The notes: generated by a model from the letters alone, not told the origin. Positions 1-8,161 are shown, counted from the first letter of the stretch. The stretch is DNA of 64,000 bases from Alphaproteobacteria bacterium (GCA_004295055.1 SHNJ01000012.1:124001-188000), one strand, 5' to 3'. Numbers and translations are program-made.

Positions 1-530
1 AACGCCTTGGCAATCGCCTGAAAATAGACTTCGGTTTTTCCCGATCCCGTAACGCCTTCCAATAAAGTCGCTGAATATCCGCGGCCTAATTTACCAACCA
101 AATCATCGGCGGCGCGTTGTTGTTCGGGTTCCAACGATATATTAGGCGGACGATAATCGTAACTTTTTGCGGTCACCGGTTTGCGAGCACGTTTTGGCAC
201 GGCAAACACCGATTTTTCCGCCATCACCATTTTTAAAATAGCACCACGCGGATTCATGGTGTATGTCGCCACCCAATCCACGAATTGCCGCATCGCATCG
301 GTCAATGGCGGCAGATCCAGGCTGTCGTTGGCAGCTTTTAATTTATGATCCGGCACATTGCCGGCGCCTTTACCCCAAACGATGCCGACCATTTCCTTTG
401 GCCCGAATGGCAGGCGCAAGTAACTGCCCGTCGCGGTGGCAATATTGGCTGGGATCTTATAGTCAAAGCAATCCTTTAAGGGTAAAGGCAGCAAGACTTG
501 AAAGACATCCTGGTTTGTGGTTAATGTCAT
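1..530 (-). CDS. priA: Primosomal protein N' (PriA helicase), N-terminal part, cut by window edge
   Basis: This is the first ~176 codons of PriA, the 3'-5' helicase that reloads the replisome at stalled forks. The start is the ATG whose complement is at 528-530. The N-terminal 3' DNA-binding domain (VLLPLPLKDCFDYKIP near the start, LRLPFGPKEMVGIVW at about 40-55) is followed by the start of the helicase domain, with the Walker A motif GVTGSGKTEVYF near residue 165. The rest lies outside the window, so zinc cysteines and later helicase motifs cannot be checked. It is divergent from the transaldolase gene, and the two share an upstream region made of a G-tract repeat. In many alphaproteobacteria priA lies beside a transaldolase/FSA gene, DUF484 and xerC, as here. 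Confidence 0.93.
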   Translation of the reverse strand, partial: MTLTTNQDVFQVLLPLPLKDCFDYKIPANIATATGSYLRLPFGPKEMVGIVWGKGAGNVPDHKLKAANDSLDLPPLTDAMRQFVDWVATYTMNPRGAILKMVMAEKSVFAVPKRARKPVTAKSYDYRPPNISLEPEQQRAADDLVGKLGRGYSATLLEGVTGSGKTEVYFQAIAKA

Positions 531-537
531 AGCATTA

Positions 538-620
538 GGGTATAGGGTTTAGGGTTTTGGGTATAGGGAAAATTATTCTCTACCACCCCTTCTAAACCGT
601 AAACCCTAACCCGCAAACCC
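538..620. repeat. Telomere-like G-tract / C-tract inverted repeat between priA and tal
   Basis: Five GGG tracts (538-540, 545-547, 552-554, 559-561, 566-568) are separated by four loops of exactly 4 nt (TATA, TTTA, TTTT, TATA). A C-tract arm with CCC runs follows at about 576-620 and is partly complementary. The G arm fits the usual G-quadruplex pattern and the two arms could instead form a hairpin. A similar element lies at 63268-63364. It occupies the shared priA/tal upstream region. Confidence 0.75.
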
Positions 621-633
621 TTTGAGGAAAAAA

Positions 634-1290
634 ATGAAATTCTTCGTCGATACCGCCGATGTGCAGGAAATTAAGGAATTGGCCGCAACCGGGCTTTTGG
701 ATGGGGTAACCACCAACCCGTCGTTAGTAGCCAAATCGGGGCGCAATTTCCTCGAAGTCATTGCCGAAATTTGCAAAATCGTCGATGGGCCGGTTTCGGC
801 CGAGGTTGCCGCAACCGATTATGACGCCATGATCAAAGAAGGGTTGAAATTATCCAAGATCGCCAAAAACGTTGCGGTCAAAGTGCCTTTGACACCGGAT
901 GGGCTGAAAGCCTGTAAAACTTTCCGCGCCAAAAATATTATGGTCAATGTGACGCTGTGTTTCTCGCCGGCGCAGGCAATTCTGGCGGCCAAGGCCGGCG
1001 CGACTTTTGTATCGCCATTTGTTGGACGCCTGGATGATATTGGCGTCGACGGCATGCAATTGATTGCCGATATCGCGCAAATATATAAGCAATATTCGGA
1101 TTTCGACACGCAGATCCTGGTGGCATCGGTGCGAAAACCGGAACATGTGGTCGAAGCGGCCAAAGTCGGCGCGCATGTAGCCACCATTCCAGCCGCAATC
1201 ATCAAGCAATTATTCCATCACCAGTTGACGGACAAAGGTCTTGCCCAGTTTGTTGCCGATTGGCAAAAAACCGGACAAAGCATTCTTTAA
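634..1290 (+). CDS. tal: Transaldolase, small type (TalC/FSA family)
   Basis: This 218-residue class I aldolase transfers dihydroxyacetone units between sugar phosphates in the non-oxidative pentose phosphate pathway. The ATG at 634 was preferred over the TTG at 622 because GAGG at 624-627 is well placed for it and the family starts MKFFVDTAD. The Schiff-base lysine is Lys83 in NVAVKVPLT. Residue 129, in SPFVGRLDD, is Phe. E. coli fructose-6-phosphate aldolase has Tyr there and transaldolases have Phe, so transaldolase activity is more likely than FSA activity. The stop codon abuts the stop of the convergent aldo/keto reductase with no space for a terminator. Confidence 0.9.
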   Translation: MKFFVDTADVQEIKELAATGLLDGVTTNPSLVAKSGRNFLEVIAEICKIVDGPVSAEVAATDYDAMIKEGLKLSKIAKNVAVKVPLTPDGLKACKTFRAKNIMVNVTLCFSPAQAILAAKAGATFVSPFVGRLDDIGVDGMQLIADIAQIYKQYSDFDTQILVASVRKPEHVVEAAKVGAHVATIPAAIIKQLFHHQLTDKGLAQFVADWQKTGQSIL

Positions 1291-2361
1291 TCAGGTACGA
1301 GCTAATTCGCGCCTAGGCATCACCGCAGTGTTCAAATCATAACGCATGATTTTACCGTGCGGTCCGTCGCGGTCGCGTTCTAATCCATATACCGGTCCAT
1401 TCGGCCCCTTGGCTTTGGATCGTACCGTTTGAATTTTTCCAACATCGTCCGGGCTAAGGCTGCATCGTTGGATTAGTATCGTTTCCGTCAAATGCGCCTG
1501 GTTTCGCGCGCCGACAATAACCCCTGCTACATTTGTACAACGCAGAACATAGGCGCTTGCTACCGCACTTGGACTAACATCATATTTCTTTCCAATATTT
1601 GTCAAAGTTCGCAATAATTCCTGGAACAATTCCCATCCGCCGAATTCTTCGATCATCAGATGGTATTTGGTTTGCGAACGATTTTGAAACGGAGGCTCCG
1701 GCGGCGCGGCGCCTAAATTCGATTCTTGCAAAAAGCCGCCAGCCATAGTTCCATACGCTAGCAAACGCACGCCATGATTGCGGCAAACATCACGTAATAT
1801 TTTATCCTGACCCGGACGATCATCCAGCACCGAATATTGCACCTGATTGCTGACAACCGGCACGCCAGCGCGTAACAATTCCTGCAATCTCGCGCCATCG
1901 AAATTGGTTACGCCAATATGGCGGATCTTTCCTTGCTTTTGCAATGCTGCCAGATGCTGCGCGACTTCAACATACCGATGCACGGCAAAATCCCACCAGT
2001 GAAATTGCACCAGATCCAAACTCTCTACTCCTAAACGCAGCAGAGAACGGTCGATCACGGCTTGCGTGCCGGCAAAATCAACCTTATCCAAACAATCAAG
2101 ATCCGGCACGTATTTGGTGTGAATTTGCACCTTTTTACCGCGGTTGCCGCGAATATAATCGCCGATCAATTCTTCAACACCTGTATAAATATCGCCGCAA
2201 TCAAGCGCGGTAAAACCCGCGTCGATATAGGCCCCCAGATCGCTTAGAGCCTGGCTTCGGTCCACATCGCTGTGGCCGGACGATAACTGCCAGCAACCTT
2301 TGATAATGCGCGGAATTTCATACCCTGCGGTTAATTTATATTGTGTTATAGGACTAAACAT
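1291..2361 (-). CDS. Aldo/keto reductase family oxidoreductase
   Basis: This 356-residue NAD(P)H-dependent TIM-barrel reductase has the expected catalytic set: Asp in TALDCGD, Tyr in DIYTG, Lys in HTKYV and His in VQFHWWD. The cofactor-binding C-terminal part includes GVIVGARNQAHL. The closest grouping by eye is the Tas/L-fuco-beta-pyranose dehydrogenase-like reductases; the substrate cannot be told. The C-terminal tail (about residues 315-356, arginine-rich) is longer than in most relatives. It is first of three genes on the minus strand that interrupt the usual priA/tal-DUF484-xerC neighbourhood, with only 6 bp to the next upstream gene, so the three probably share a transcript. Confidence 0.85.
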   Translation of the reverse strand: MFSPITQYKLTAGYEIPRIIKGCWQLSSGHSDVDRSQALSDLGAYIDAGFTALDCGDIYTGVEELIGDYIRGNRGKKVQIHTKYVPDLDCLDKVDFAGTQAVIDRSLLRLGVESLDLVQFHWWDFAVHRYVEVAQHLAALQKQGKIRHIGVTNFDGARLQELLRAGVPVVSNQVQYSVLDDRPGQDKILRDVCRNHGVRLLAYGTMAGGFLQESNLGAAPPEPPFQNRSQTKYHLMIEEFGGWELFQELLRTLTNIGKKYDVSPSAVASAYVLRCTNVAGVIVGARNQAHLTETILIQRCSLSPDDVGKIQTVRSKAKGPNGPVYGLERDRDGPHGKIMRYDLNTAVMPRRELART

Positions 2362-2367
2362 TAGTTT

Positions 2368-2730
2368 TTATTTTCTCCTTTTGGTTAAAGTTGTTTTGGA
2401 ATATTGAAATTTGCGCTTGCCGATGCGGGTGATTTGAAACCGTCCGCCGCAATTCGGATCTGGACAAGCGATGATATGATCCGTGCTCATCCAATCATTA
2501 TCCTGCACCTGGCGTTGCATCGCCGGCAGTAACGGCAGAATCGCTGCCAGTGAATAGATCGGAAATGTTTTCTGGCCCAGCTTTAGATTCTCGCCACTGA
2601 GCTCGAAATAGGATCCAACCGGATGATTGCATCCCATTTTTTTGCCGCGCGCGAGCGGCATGGTCGTCACCCGCAAATCGTATAATTCGAAATCATCGTT
2701 TGGTTTTTTGGCCGATTTTTTCTTAAGCAC
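2368..2730 (-). CDS. TIGR04076-like small protein
   Basis: This 120-residue protein begins with a lysine-rich tail, then shows C-x-HPVGSYFEL near residue 33, a central block with SLAAILPLLPAMQR, and ACPDPNCGGRFQITRI near 88. This order (Cys/Gly turn, VG-x-F strand, leucine-rich helix, C-P-D-P-x-x-C before a final strand) resembles the TIGR04076 family of short proteins of unknown function. Assignment is by eye only. Its start overlaps the end of the indoleamine-dioxygenase-like gene by 8 bp, which suggests coupled translation and a shared role. Confidence 0.55.
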   Translation of the reverse strand: MLKKKSAKKPNDDFELYDLRVTTMPLARGKKMGCNHPVGSYFELSGENLKLGQKTFPIYSLAAILPLLPAMQRQVQDNDWMSTDHIIACPDPNCGGRFQITRIGKRKFQYSKTTLTKRRK

Positions 2731-3881
2731 GGGGACACCTTCCTCTGAATTTGGAGATCAATTCGGTTAAACCATGAAACGGACAACGTTTTTGCGCATC
2801 GCCATGCATGGAATTGCGCGCACGCAACAAATCGACGCTTTCGCCGCCGGTGCCCAGTTTGTGCCCTTCAATCAGGCCTGGGATAAATTTCACCACCGCT
2901 TGCATATGCGTGCTGCGAAATTTCGATAAAGCCGCTTGCAAATCGGCATAATCCGCCGCCAAGGATTCCGGATCGCCCAAATCATGAATGACATCCAGCA
3001 CACAACGGCCGTTCGCGGCATCTTGCTTTACAGCAGTGCGCGTTGGTTGTTCACGCTTGGGATAAGAAATATCATGCGCCGCCAGAAATTCATTCATATG
3101 CGGCGGCAAATGCCGGCCACTAAGTAAAATATCCAAGGTTGGAATTTTGCTGGAATAAAGTCCGCTCGGCCCCGCCATTTTCACCGGGCATTCCTTGCTG
3201 GCGAAAAATACTCGGAATTGGTCGAATGCTTTTGCATCAAGATCATGAAAACGCTGCATGATCTGAACGACTTGCTGCAAATGCGGCAAGGCGGCTTTTA
3301 ACGCGGTGTTGGCGGCGGCTGGCTGATCAATGAATTGTTGCAGAGAAGCGATGGCCGAGCCAAAGACAGCTTTCGATCATTTGGTGGCCGCGATAAAAAT
3401 CGGCTTCCTGCTTGCCGATAACGCCTGTGGTAAAAGTGCGCAAATCGCCGGGCGGATTATCGATAATAATGTCCTGATACGATAAAATCGGCTGCTGGCC
3501 GGTTTCCCGCGAAGCGTCATCGATTAAAGTTTGCAATCCTGCGCCTGGAACAGTGCCGATTGCGCGCAAGCCAGCCTCCAGCATCATCAAATCCAGTCTT
3601 GCCAGATTGGTTTTGGCATGAGGAACATGAAACTGTTTTCCCGCAATCAACCCTTCGATATCGGCGGCCAATTTCTCTGTGCTATCGCCTTGCTGTCCTA
3701 AGCCGAAAGGACCGGTTTGTTGCGCGGATTTAGATTGAGCGAACCGAATGGCGGATAGGCGGTTGGGCAGTTCCTCGACCACAAAATCGCTCAAAGGCCC
3801 CAAGGGGCGGATTTTAGCGATAGGGGCCGATTTTACGGCACCGGCAAATAAACCTGTGGCATCGATGGTGGTAGTAGACAT
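2723..3881 (-). pseudogene. Indoleamine 2,3-dioxygenase-like heme dioxygenase, broken by one frameshift
   Basis: Two reading frames together encode one IDO-type protein. The N-terminal part (3881 down to about 3371) ends in ADFYRGHQMIE; the rest continues in the next frame as AVFGSAIASLQQFI. Removing one A from the minus-strand AAA (T-tract 3371-3373) joins them into 386 codons, close to the usual ~400 residues. Family marks in the C-terminal part are F/R in AFDQFRVFF (substrate pocket), SSKIPTLDILLSG, the proximal heme histidine in KFRSTHMQAVVKF and the GTGGES loop. IDO-type enzymes open the indole ring of tryptophan to N-formylkynurenine; no other kynurenine gene is seen nearby. It may be a true pseudogene or an assembly indel. 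Confidence 0.75.
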
Positions 3882-4122
3882 GATAAACCTCTTCTGCGAG
3901 AAAATTTAAAAACTTAAATTGTAAGGGGAAAAATAAGTAAAACGGTTCTGTGCGGCTTAGCGCCACCAGATTGCAGAAGAGAAATAAGAAACCGTTTTAT
4001 GTGTCATGCCATTATCCAACACCAGTTTTTAAACCCCGTCAAGCGAATTATTGACTTTACAGCGCGGTTTTTTCGCCTATGTATTAGCGGTCTTTTAATC
4101 ATTTCAATCACATACTTAATAT

Positions 4123-4824
4123 ATGGTTACGCGCAAACCCCATAGCGACAAGGTCACCGAACAGCAAGTTTTGGATTATCTGGAAAAACATCCGAACTTT
4201 TTGCTGAAACATCCGGCGTTGCTGGAATTGCTGACCCCGCCATCGCGGCATGAAGGCGGCAAGGTGATGGATTTGCAAAATTTCATGCTGCGCAAATTGC
4301 AAGCGGATAACAGCAAACTGCGCGGCGTCAACACCGATTTGATTCATAACACGCGTGAAAATATAACCGCGCAGCAGCGCGTGCATTCCGCCATCATCTC
4401 GCTATTGTCCGCCAACGGCCTTGAAGATTTATTGTATGTGATCGCATCGGACCTTGCCATGCAGCTCGATTTGGATGCGGTGATGCTGTGTTTCGAGGCG
4501 AACGATATCATGCCGACCGGAACCGCAATGCCCGGCATTCAAATTCTGGACCCGTTATATATCGACGAGGTCATGGGCACGCGGCATATATTGCTGCGCG
4601 GGGAAATCGATCCCGATCCAGCTATTTTCGGCGCGGCCGCGGCGCTGGTGCAATCGGACGCGTTAATCCGCCTATATATCAGCGATACGATTCCCGATGC
4701 GATGCTGGCGCTGGGATCGCGCAAGGTCAATGCGTTTCAGACCGCATTCGGCGGCGAATTGCTGGCGTTTCTGGGCCAAGTAGTTGAAATCTGTATCACG
4801 CAATGGATTACGGTTGGCGAATAA
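4123..4824 (+). CDS. DUF484 family protein
   Basis: This 233-residue protein belongs to DUF484 (PF04340), which often sits directly before xerC. The N-terminal helix pair carries VLDYLEKHPNFLLKHPALLELL, followed by a coiled-coil-like segment (about residues 45-75) and a GAF-like C-terminal domain. The family function is unknown; conserved linkage suggests a link with XerC or chromosome dimer resolution. No clear Shine-Dalgarno precedes the ATG. The 3' end lies just upstream of xerC. The 240 bp before it holds an inverted repeat (TAAAACGGTT at 3938 and its near complement ending at 4000). Confidence 0.85.
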   Translation: MVTRKPHSDKVTEQQVLDYLEKHPNFLLKHPALLELLTPPSRHEGGKVMDLQNFMLRKLQADNSKLRGVNTDLIHNTRENITAQQRVHSAIISLLSANGLEDLLYVIASDLAMQLDLDAVMLCFEANDIMPTGTAMPGIQILDPLYIDEVMGTRHILLRGEIDPDPAIFGAAAALVQSDALIRLYISDTIPDAMLALGSRKVNAFQTAFGGELLAFLGQVVEICITQWITVGE

Positions 4825-4870
4825 TCGCAATTCCCTAGCCACCATCCGCCAACCCCTATACACTATTTTC

Positions 4871-5809
4871 ATGTTCCCGCAATTTTGCGACACCAAATTG
4901 CAAAAGGCGATTGCCCATTGGTTCGAATGGATGCAAAGCGAACGGCGTTATTCGCCCGAAACCATCGAGCGTTATCAAAAAGACTTCGTATATTTTTTAT
5001 CGTTCCTGCAAGATCACACTGGCGGCGAATTAAATTTAAAAACCCTGTTAGGGCTAGAGGCCGCGGATTTCCGCGCTTTCATGGCTTCGCGCCATAATGC
5101 GGGAATGCAGCGCGTCAGCATCGCGCGGATCCTATCGACCATCCGCAGTTTTTATAAATTCCTGGCCAAAAAAGAATACGGGCAGAACGCGGCGATCACC
5201 GTGATCCGCTCGCCCAAATTGCCCAAAACACTGCCGCGCGCGATCGCCGGGGCGGAAGCCGAGGCGCTATTGGACGGCAGCGATATTTTATCCGACATAC
5301 CCTGGATACAAAAACGCAATATGGCGATGTTCGCGTTGATGTACGGCGCGGGAATGCGGGTTGGCGAAGTGGTCGGATTGAATCGCAACAATGCGCCGGT
5401 AAATGACACAACGGTGATTACCGGCAAAGGCAATAAACAACGCGTCGTGCCGATTTTGCCGCAAATACAAAAGGCGGTGCGGGATTATATCGATCATTGC
5501 CCCCTGCCCCTGGCCGCGAATGATCCGTTATTTATTGGCCAAAAAGGCAAACGGTTACAACGCACCAATATCGCCGGCATGGTGCGGCAATTGCGCGCCG
5601 CGATGGGATTGCCGGAACATACGACGCCACATGCCCTGCGCCACAGCTTCGACACGCATCTATTAAATGGCGGCGCCGATTTACGCAGCATTCAGGAATT
5701 GCTGGGCCACGCCAATTTATCGACCACACAAAGGTACGCCCAAGTCGAAGTCGAAAAAATGCTCGACATTCACGCGCGCGCGCATCCACGGGGGAAGAAA
5801 AGCGGGTAA
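4871..5809 (+). CDS. xerC: Tyrosine recombinase XerC
   Basis: This 312-residue site-specific recombinase resolves chromosome dimers at dif with XerD and FtsK. The N-terminal SAM-like core-binding domain (about 10-105, RYSPETIERYQKDFVYFL) precedes the catalytic domain. All active-site residues are visible: Arg in GAGMRVGEV, Lys in GKGNKQRVV, H-x-x-R in HALRHSF, His in LGHANLSTTQ and Tyr in QRYAQV. The ATG at 4871 was preferred to the longer frame from 4784, whose extra residues overlap the DUF484 gene and are unlike the family. An adjacent DUF484 gene points to XerC rather than XerD. ftsK is also in this window. Confidence 0.9.
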   Translation: MFPQFCDTKLQKAIAHWFEWMQSERRYSPETIERYQKDFVYFLSFLQDHTGGELNLKTLLGLEAADFRAFMASRHNAGMQRVSIARILSTIRSFYKFLAKKEYGQNAAITVIRSPKLPKTLPRAIAGAEAEALLDGSDILSDIPWIQKRNMAMFALMYGAGMRVGEVVGLNRNNAPVNDTTVITGKGNKQRVVPILPQIQKAVRDYIDHCPLPLAANDPLFIGQKGKRLQRTNIAGMVRQLRAAMGLPEHTTPHALRHSFDTHLLNGGADLRSIQELLGHANLSTTQRYAQVEVEKMLDIHARAHPRGKKSG

Positions 5810-5811
5810 AA

Positions 5812-5917
5812 AATTCCTCCCCTTTTGGGGGAGGTGCAAATGCACAGCATTTGCAGTAGGGGGTTAAGCCCTTAAGAACTTAACCCTCCCCTACCCCTCC
5901 CAAAGGGAGGGGAATTT
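5812..5917. repeat. C/G-rich palindromic intergenic repeat, copy A
   Basis: An element of about 106 bp begins AATTCCTCCCC and ends GGGAGGGGAATTT. A short palindrome lies at each end, with an inner inverted repeat (GGGGGTTAAG with CTTAACCCTCCCC). The copy at 9798-9907 has nearly the same ends but a different centre. It fills the space between convergent xerC and the outer-membrane protein terminator. Confidence 0.85.
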
Positions 5918-5934
5918 AATTTATGATCACAAGA

Positions 5935-5975
5935 ACAAAAAACGGCCTGCCGGGTGAGCACTCCCAACAGGCCGT
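5935..5975 (-). terminator. Rho-independent terminator of the outer-membrane protein gene
   Basis: On the minus strand the stem ACGGCCTG (5968-5975) pairs with CAGGCCGT (5942-5949), with extra pairing in the loop, and a run of six T follows. It lies about 20 bp past the stop codon of the beta-barrel gene. Confidence 0.9.
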
Positions 5976-5993
5976 TTCTTTAGTCAGAGGAAA

Positions 5994-6614
5994 TTAGAAC
6001 GAGTGATTTAACCGCACGCCGATATTATGCGTGCCATATTCCGCCTCGACGCCTTCATCCTCGGGATTTTGCGTACCGAAATAGCGGTATTCGACGCCAA
6101 TATTGGTATCGGTTGCGACCGGAACCGCAACGCCGACGATGGCTTGGTACGCCAATACCGTATCGCTGCCCTCGCTATCATAGGTAAATCCACCGACGGT
6201 AAAAGTACTGTCTTGCGAAACCCGCGCGACGCCAATGCCAGCGCCCAGATAAGGCTGCACGCCGCCCGTGTTGAAATCGTAATAACCGTTGGCCATAAAC
6301 GACCATGCCTTGGCATCGCCGTTTAAATCGATACCTTCGACATTATCGAGATCATTATGGCGATAAGCGATCTCGCCTTCAGCGCGCAGGTTATTGGTAA
6401 AGCGATAGCCCAACGCGGCCATGATGCCATAACCGCCATCGGATTCGACCGTCACGCTATCCGTGCCATCGGAAAAATCCGAATCGCGCAGTGTGACATG
6501 CGAGAGGCCGAGCGAACCGTACAAGCCTGGTTTCACCGCATTATCCGCAGCCCTCGCCACCGGTATGACCGCCAGCGTAGATAAGAGAAAGATACTTAAT
6601 AATAGACGTTTCAT
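5994..6614 (-). CDS. Outer-membrane beta-barrel protein (OmpA/Opa-like, porin-family fold)
   Basis: This 206-residue protein starts at the ATG at 6614, just after AGGGAG; the longer frame upstream has no ribosome site. Residues 1-23 (MKRLLLSIFLLSTLAVIPVA, cut after ARA) are a signal peptide. The mature part alternates short amphipathic strands with acidic turns (LYGSLGLSHVTL, GYGIMAALGYRF, VQPYLGAGIGVARV, NIGVEYRYFG) and ends NHSF, with the C-terminal Phe of outer-membrane proteins. The pattern fits the 8-stranded OMP_b-brl family (PF13505). Its promoter region contains repeated GTATATAC sites shared with the divergent XRE regulator. Confidence 0.82.
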   Translation of the reverse strand: MKRLLLSIFLLSTLAVIPVARAADNAVKPGLYGSLGLSHVTLRDSDFSDGTDSVTVESDGGYGIMAALGYRFTNNLRAEGEIAYRHNDLDNVEGIDLNGDAKAWSFMANGYYDFNTGGVQPYLGAGIGVARVSQDSTFTVGGFTYDSEGSDTVLAYQAIVGVAVPVATDTNIGVEYRYFGTQNPEDEGVEAEYGTHNIGVRLNHSF

Positions 6615-6640
6615 AATAACTCCCTTAGATGAATTGACAA

Positions 6641-6691
6641 ATATACAGAAAATGTATATACATAATTTGTATATTCCATTTTCGTATATAC
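6641..6691. promoter_or_regulatory. Cluster of GTATATAC operator-like sites between omp and XRE regulator
   Basis: Two copies of the 8-bp palindrome GTATATAC lie at 6654-6661 and 6684-6691, exactly 30 bp or about three helical turns apart. The partial copies ATATAC (6641) and TTGTATAT (6667) lie between and beside them. The region also holds a minus-strand TTGACT followed by AT-rich -10-like sequence. A neighbouring small HTH protein is the natural candidate ligand; this is inference. Confidence 0.5.
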
Positions 6692-6727
6692 AAGTCAAGC
6701 CTCACCACCGGTTGGAGCTTGATTTAA

Positions 6728-6967
6728 TTGGAATCCGTATACGACAAAGATTACCGGAAGATCGTTGACCTTCTGATCGCCGCCCGCAAAAAAGCTGGGA
6801 TTCGGCAAGTGGACCTTGCGGCCAAATTAAATAAGCCGCAACCATTCGTATCGCGCTATGAAACCTATGAACGGCGTTTGGATATAGTAGAATTTATGCA
6901 TATCTGCCGTTTAATCAAGGCGGATTATCAAGCGATTCTGTCTGCGGTGTTTGGCGGGAAGAGGTAA
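6728..6967 (+). CDS. Small XRE-family helix-turn-helix regulator
   Basis: This 79-residue protein is a single HTH_XRE domain: LLIAARKKAGIRQVDLAAKL is the first helix pair, KPQPFVSRYETYERRLD the recognition helix and following turn. No ATG occurs before the domain, so translation probably starts at the TTG at 6728, with GGAG at 6714-6717 upstream. It is divergent from the outer-membrane protein gene and convergent with fic (2 bp between stops). A role as local repressor of the beta-barrel gene or of itself is likely but not shown. Confidence 0.8.
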   Translation: MESVYDKDYRKIVDLLIAARKKAGIRQVDLAAKLNKPQPFVSRYETYERRLDIVEFMHICRLIKADYQAILSAVFGGKR

Positions 6968-6969
6968 TG

Positions 6970-8145
6970 CTAGTCGTTGGCTTTCTCGACCCCATCGTTC
7001 AGAACGTCAATATATTCCGCATACATAAAAACCCGGTTTCTTGCGCGACCGGAAATTTCCTTGACGATGCCCAGTTTCTGCAAAACCGCCAGCGCACGCA
7101 GAACGGTGGGCAAGGCCTTACCGGTAACTTGCCGTAACATGGTCGTGTTCACGATCGGATGATATTGCAGATGATTGAATATGCCAAGGACGGTGGTGGT
7201 CGATTGACCAGATGTTTCTATTCTTACGCGGTCGCGCTCAAACAAATCCAGGATGGATTTTGCGGTGGTTACCGCTTGAGTCGCCGTATGGATGATCCCT
7301 TCTAAAAAGAATTCAATCCATCCTTCCCAATCGCCGGTGGCGCGCACCGATTGCAAATGATCGTAATAGGCTTGGCGATGGGTTTTCAAATACAAACTGA
7401 GATACAATAACGGCTGCTTCAAAACGCCTTCCGCGCACAGCATAAAAGTGATCAACAAGCGCCCAAGCCGCCCGTTGCCGTCCAAAAACGGATGAATAGT
7501 TTCAAATTGCACATGGGACAGCGCCGCCTTAATCAAAATCGGCAGCTTTATTGATTTGTCATGCAGGAATTTTTCAAAAGCATCCAACGATTCCATCAAT
7601 CTATCCGGCGGCGGCGGAACGAATTGGGCGTTTCCAGGACGAGTTCCGCCAATCCAATTTTGCGAACGGCGGAATTCGCCCGGATCTTTACGGCCGCCAC
7701 GGGCATTGCTCATCAGCTTGGCATGAATTTCGCGCAACAGGCGCAGCGACAAAGGAAGTTCCTGCAACCGCTGCAATCCATAATTCATCGCCGTCACGTA
7801 ACAGGATACTTCGGTTACGTCATCGATGGGAACGCCCGCCGCTTGTTCGCTCTCGAAAAGCAACAAGTCCGACAATGACGATTGCGTGCCTTCGATTTGC
7901 GAAGATAGAACCGCTTCTTTGCGGATGTACATATATAGAAACAGCGATGGATCTGGTAAAACAACGCTGATGCTGTCTAGACGTCCCAAAGCCGTGTTGG
8001 CTTGTTCCAACAAAGCGTACAAATTTTCCATTTCTATAGGCGGAACCGGCGGCAACGAAGTCGGAAAATAGGCCGTATACGGTTCTTCCGTACCTTGGCC
8101 GCATTTAATGTATTGTCCGATCCGGGTTGATTTATTGTTCGACAT
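6970..8145 (-). CDS. Fic family protein (class II AMPylase) with C-terminal winged helix
   Basis: This 391-residue protein carries the Fic motif HPFLDGNGRLGR with catalytic His218. An N-terminal inhibitory helix SSQIEG (about 81-86; Glu85 blocks the ATP gamma-phosphate site) makes it class II. The flap region around GGTRPGNAQFVPPP (170-183) is present. The last ~100 residues resemble a winged helix (FNHLQYHPIVNTTMLRQVTG, then VLRALAVLQKLGIVKE), suggesting DNA binding. Such proteins modify hydroxyl side chains of target proteins with AMP; no toxin-antitoxin partner is encoded beside it. The 220 bp upstream is unusually rich in palindromes, consistent with autoregulation through the winged helix. 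Confidence 0.88.
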   Translation of the reverse strand: MSNNKSTRIGQYIKCGQGTEEPYTAYFPTSLPPVPPIEMENLYALLEQANTALGRLDSISVVLPDPSLFLYMYIRKEAVLSSQIEGTQSSLSDLLLFESEQAAGVPIDDVTEVSCYVTAMNYGLQRLQELPLSLRLLREIHAKLMSNARGGRKDPGEFRRSQNWIGGTRPGNAQFVPPPPDRLMESLDAFEKFLHDKSIKLPILIKAALSHVQFETIHPFLDGNGRLGRLLITFMLCAEGVLKQPLLYLSLYLKTHRQAYYDHLQSVRATGDWEGWIEFFLEGIIHTATQAVTTAKSILDLFERDRVRIETSGQSTTTVLGIFNHLQYHPIVNTTMLRQVTGKALPTVLRALAVLQKLGIVKEISGRARNRVFMYAEYIDVLNDGVEKAND

Positions 8146-8161
8146 TGTTGAACCTATTGCT

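Noticed and set aside
538-620. Eukaryotic telomere contamination or chimera, suggested by TTAGGG/TTTAGGG units
   Set aside because: The units are irregular, form an inverted repeat, recur near 63.3 kb, and are flanked by alphaproteobacterial genes on both sides.
3938-4000. Inverted repeat TAAAACGGTT ... before DUF484 as a riboswitch or operator
   Set aside because: Only about 10 bp pair over a long loop and no aptamer pattern is visible; kept only as a remark in the DUF484 entry.
6970-8145. Fic with the XRE gene as a toxin-antitoxin pair
   Set aside because: The genes are convergent, Fic carries its own inhibitory helix, and the XRE gene pairs better with the divergent outer-membrane protein gene.
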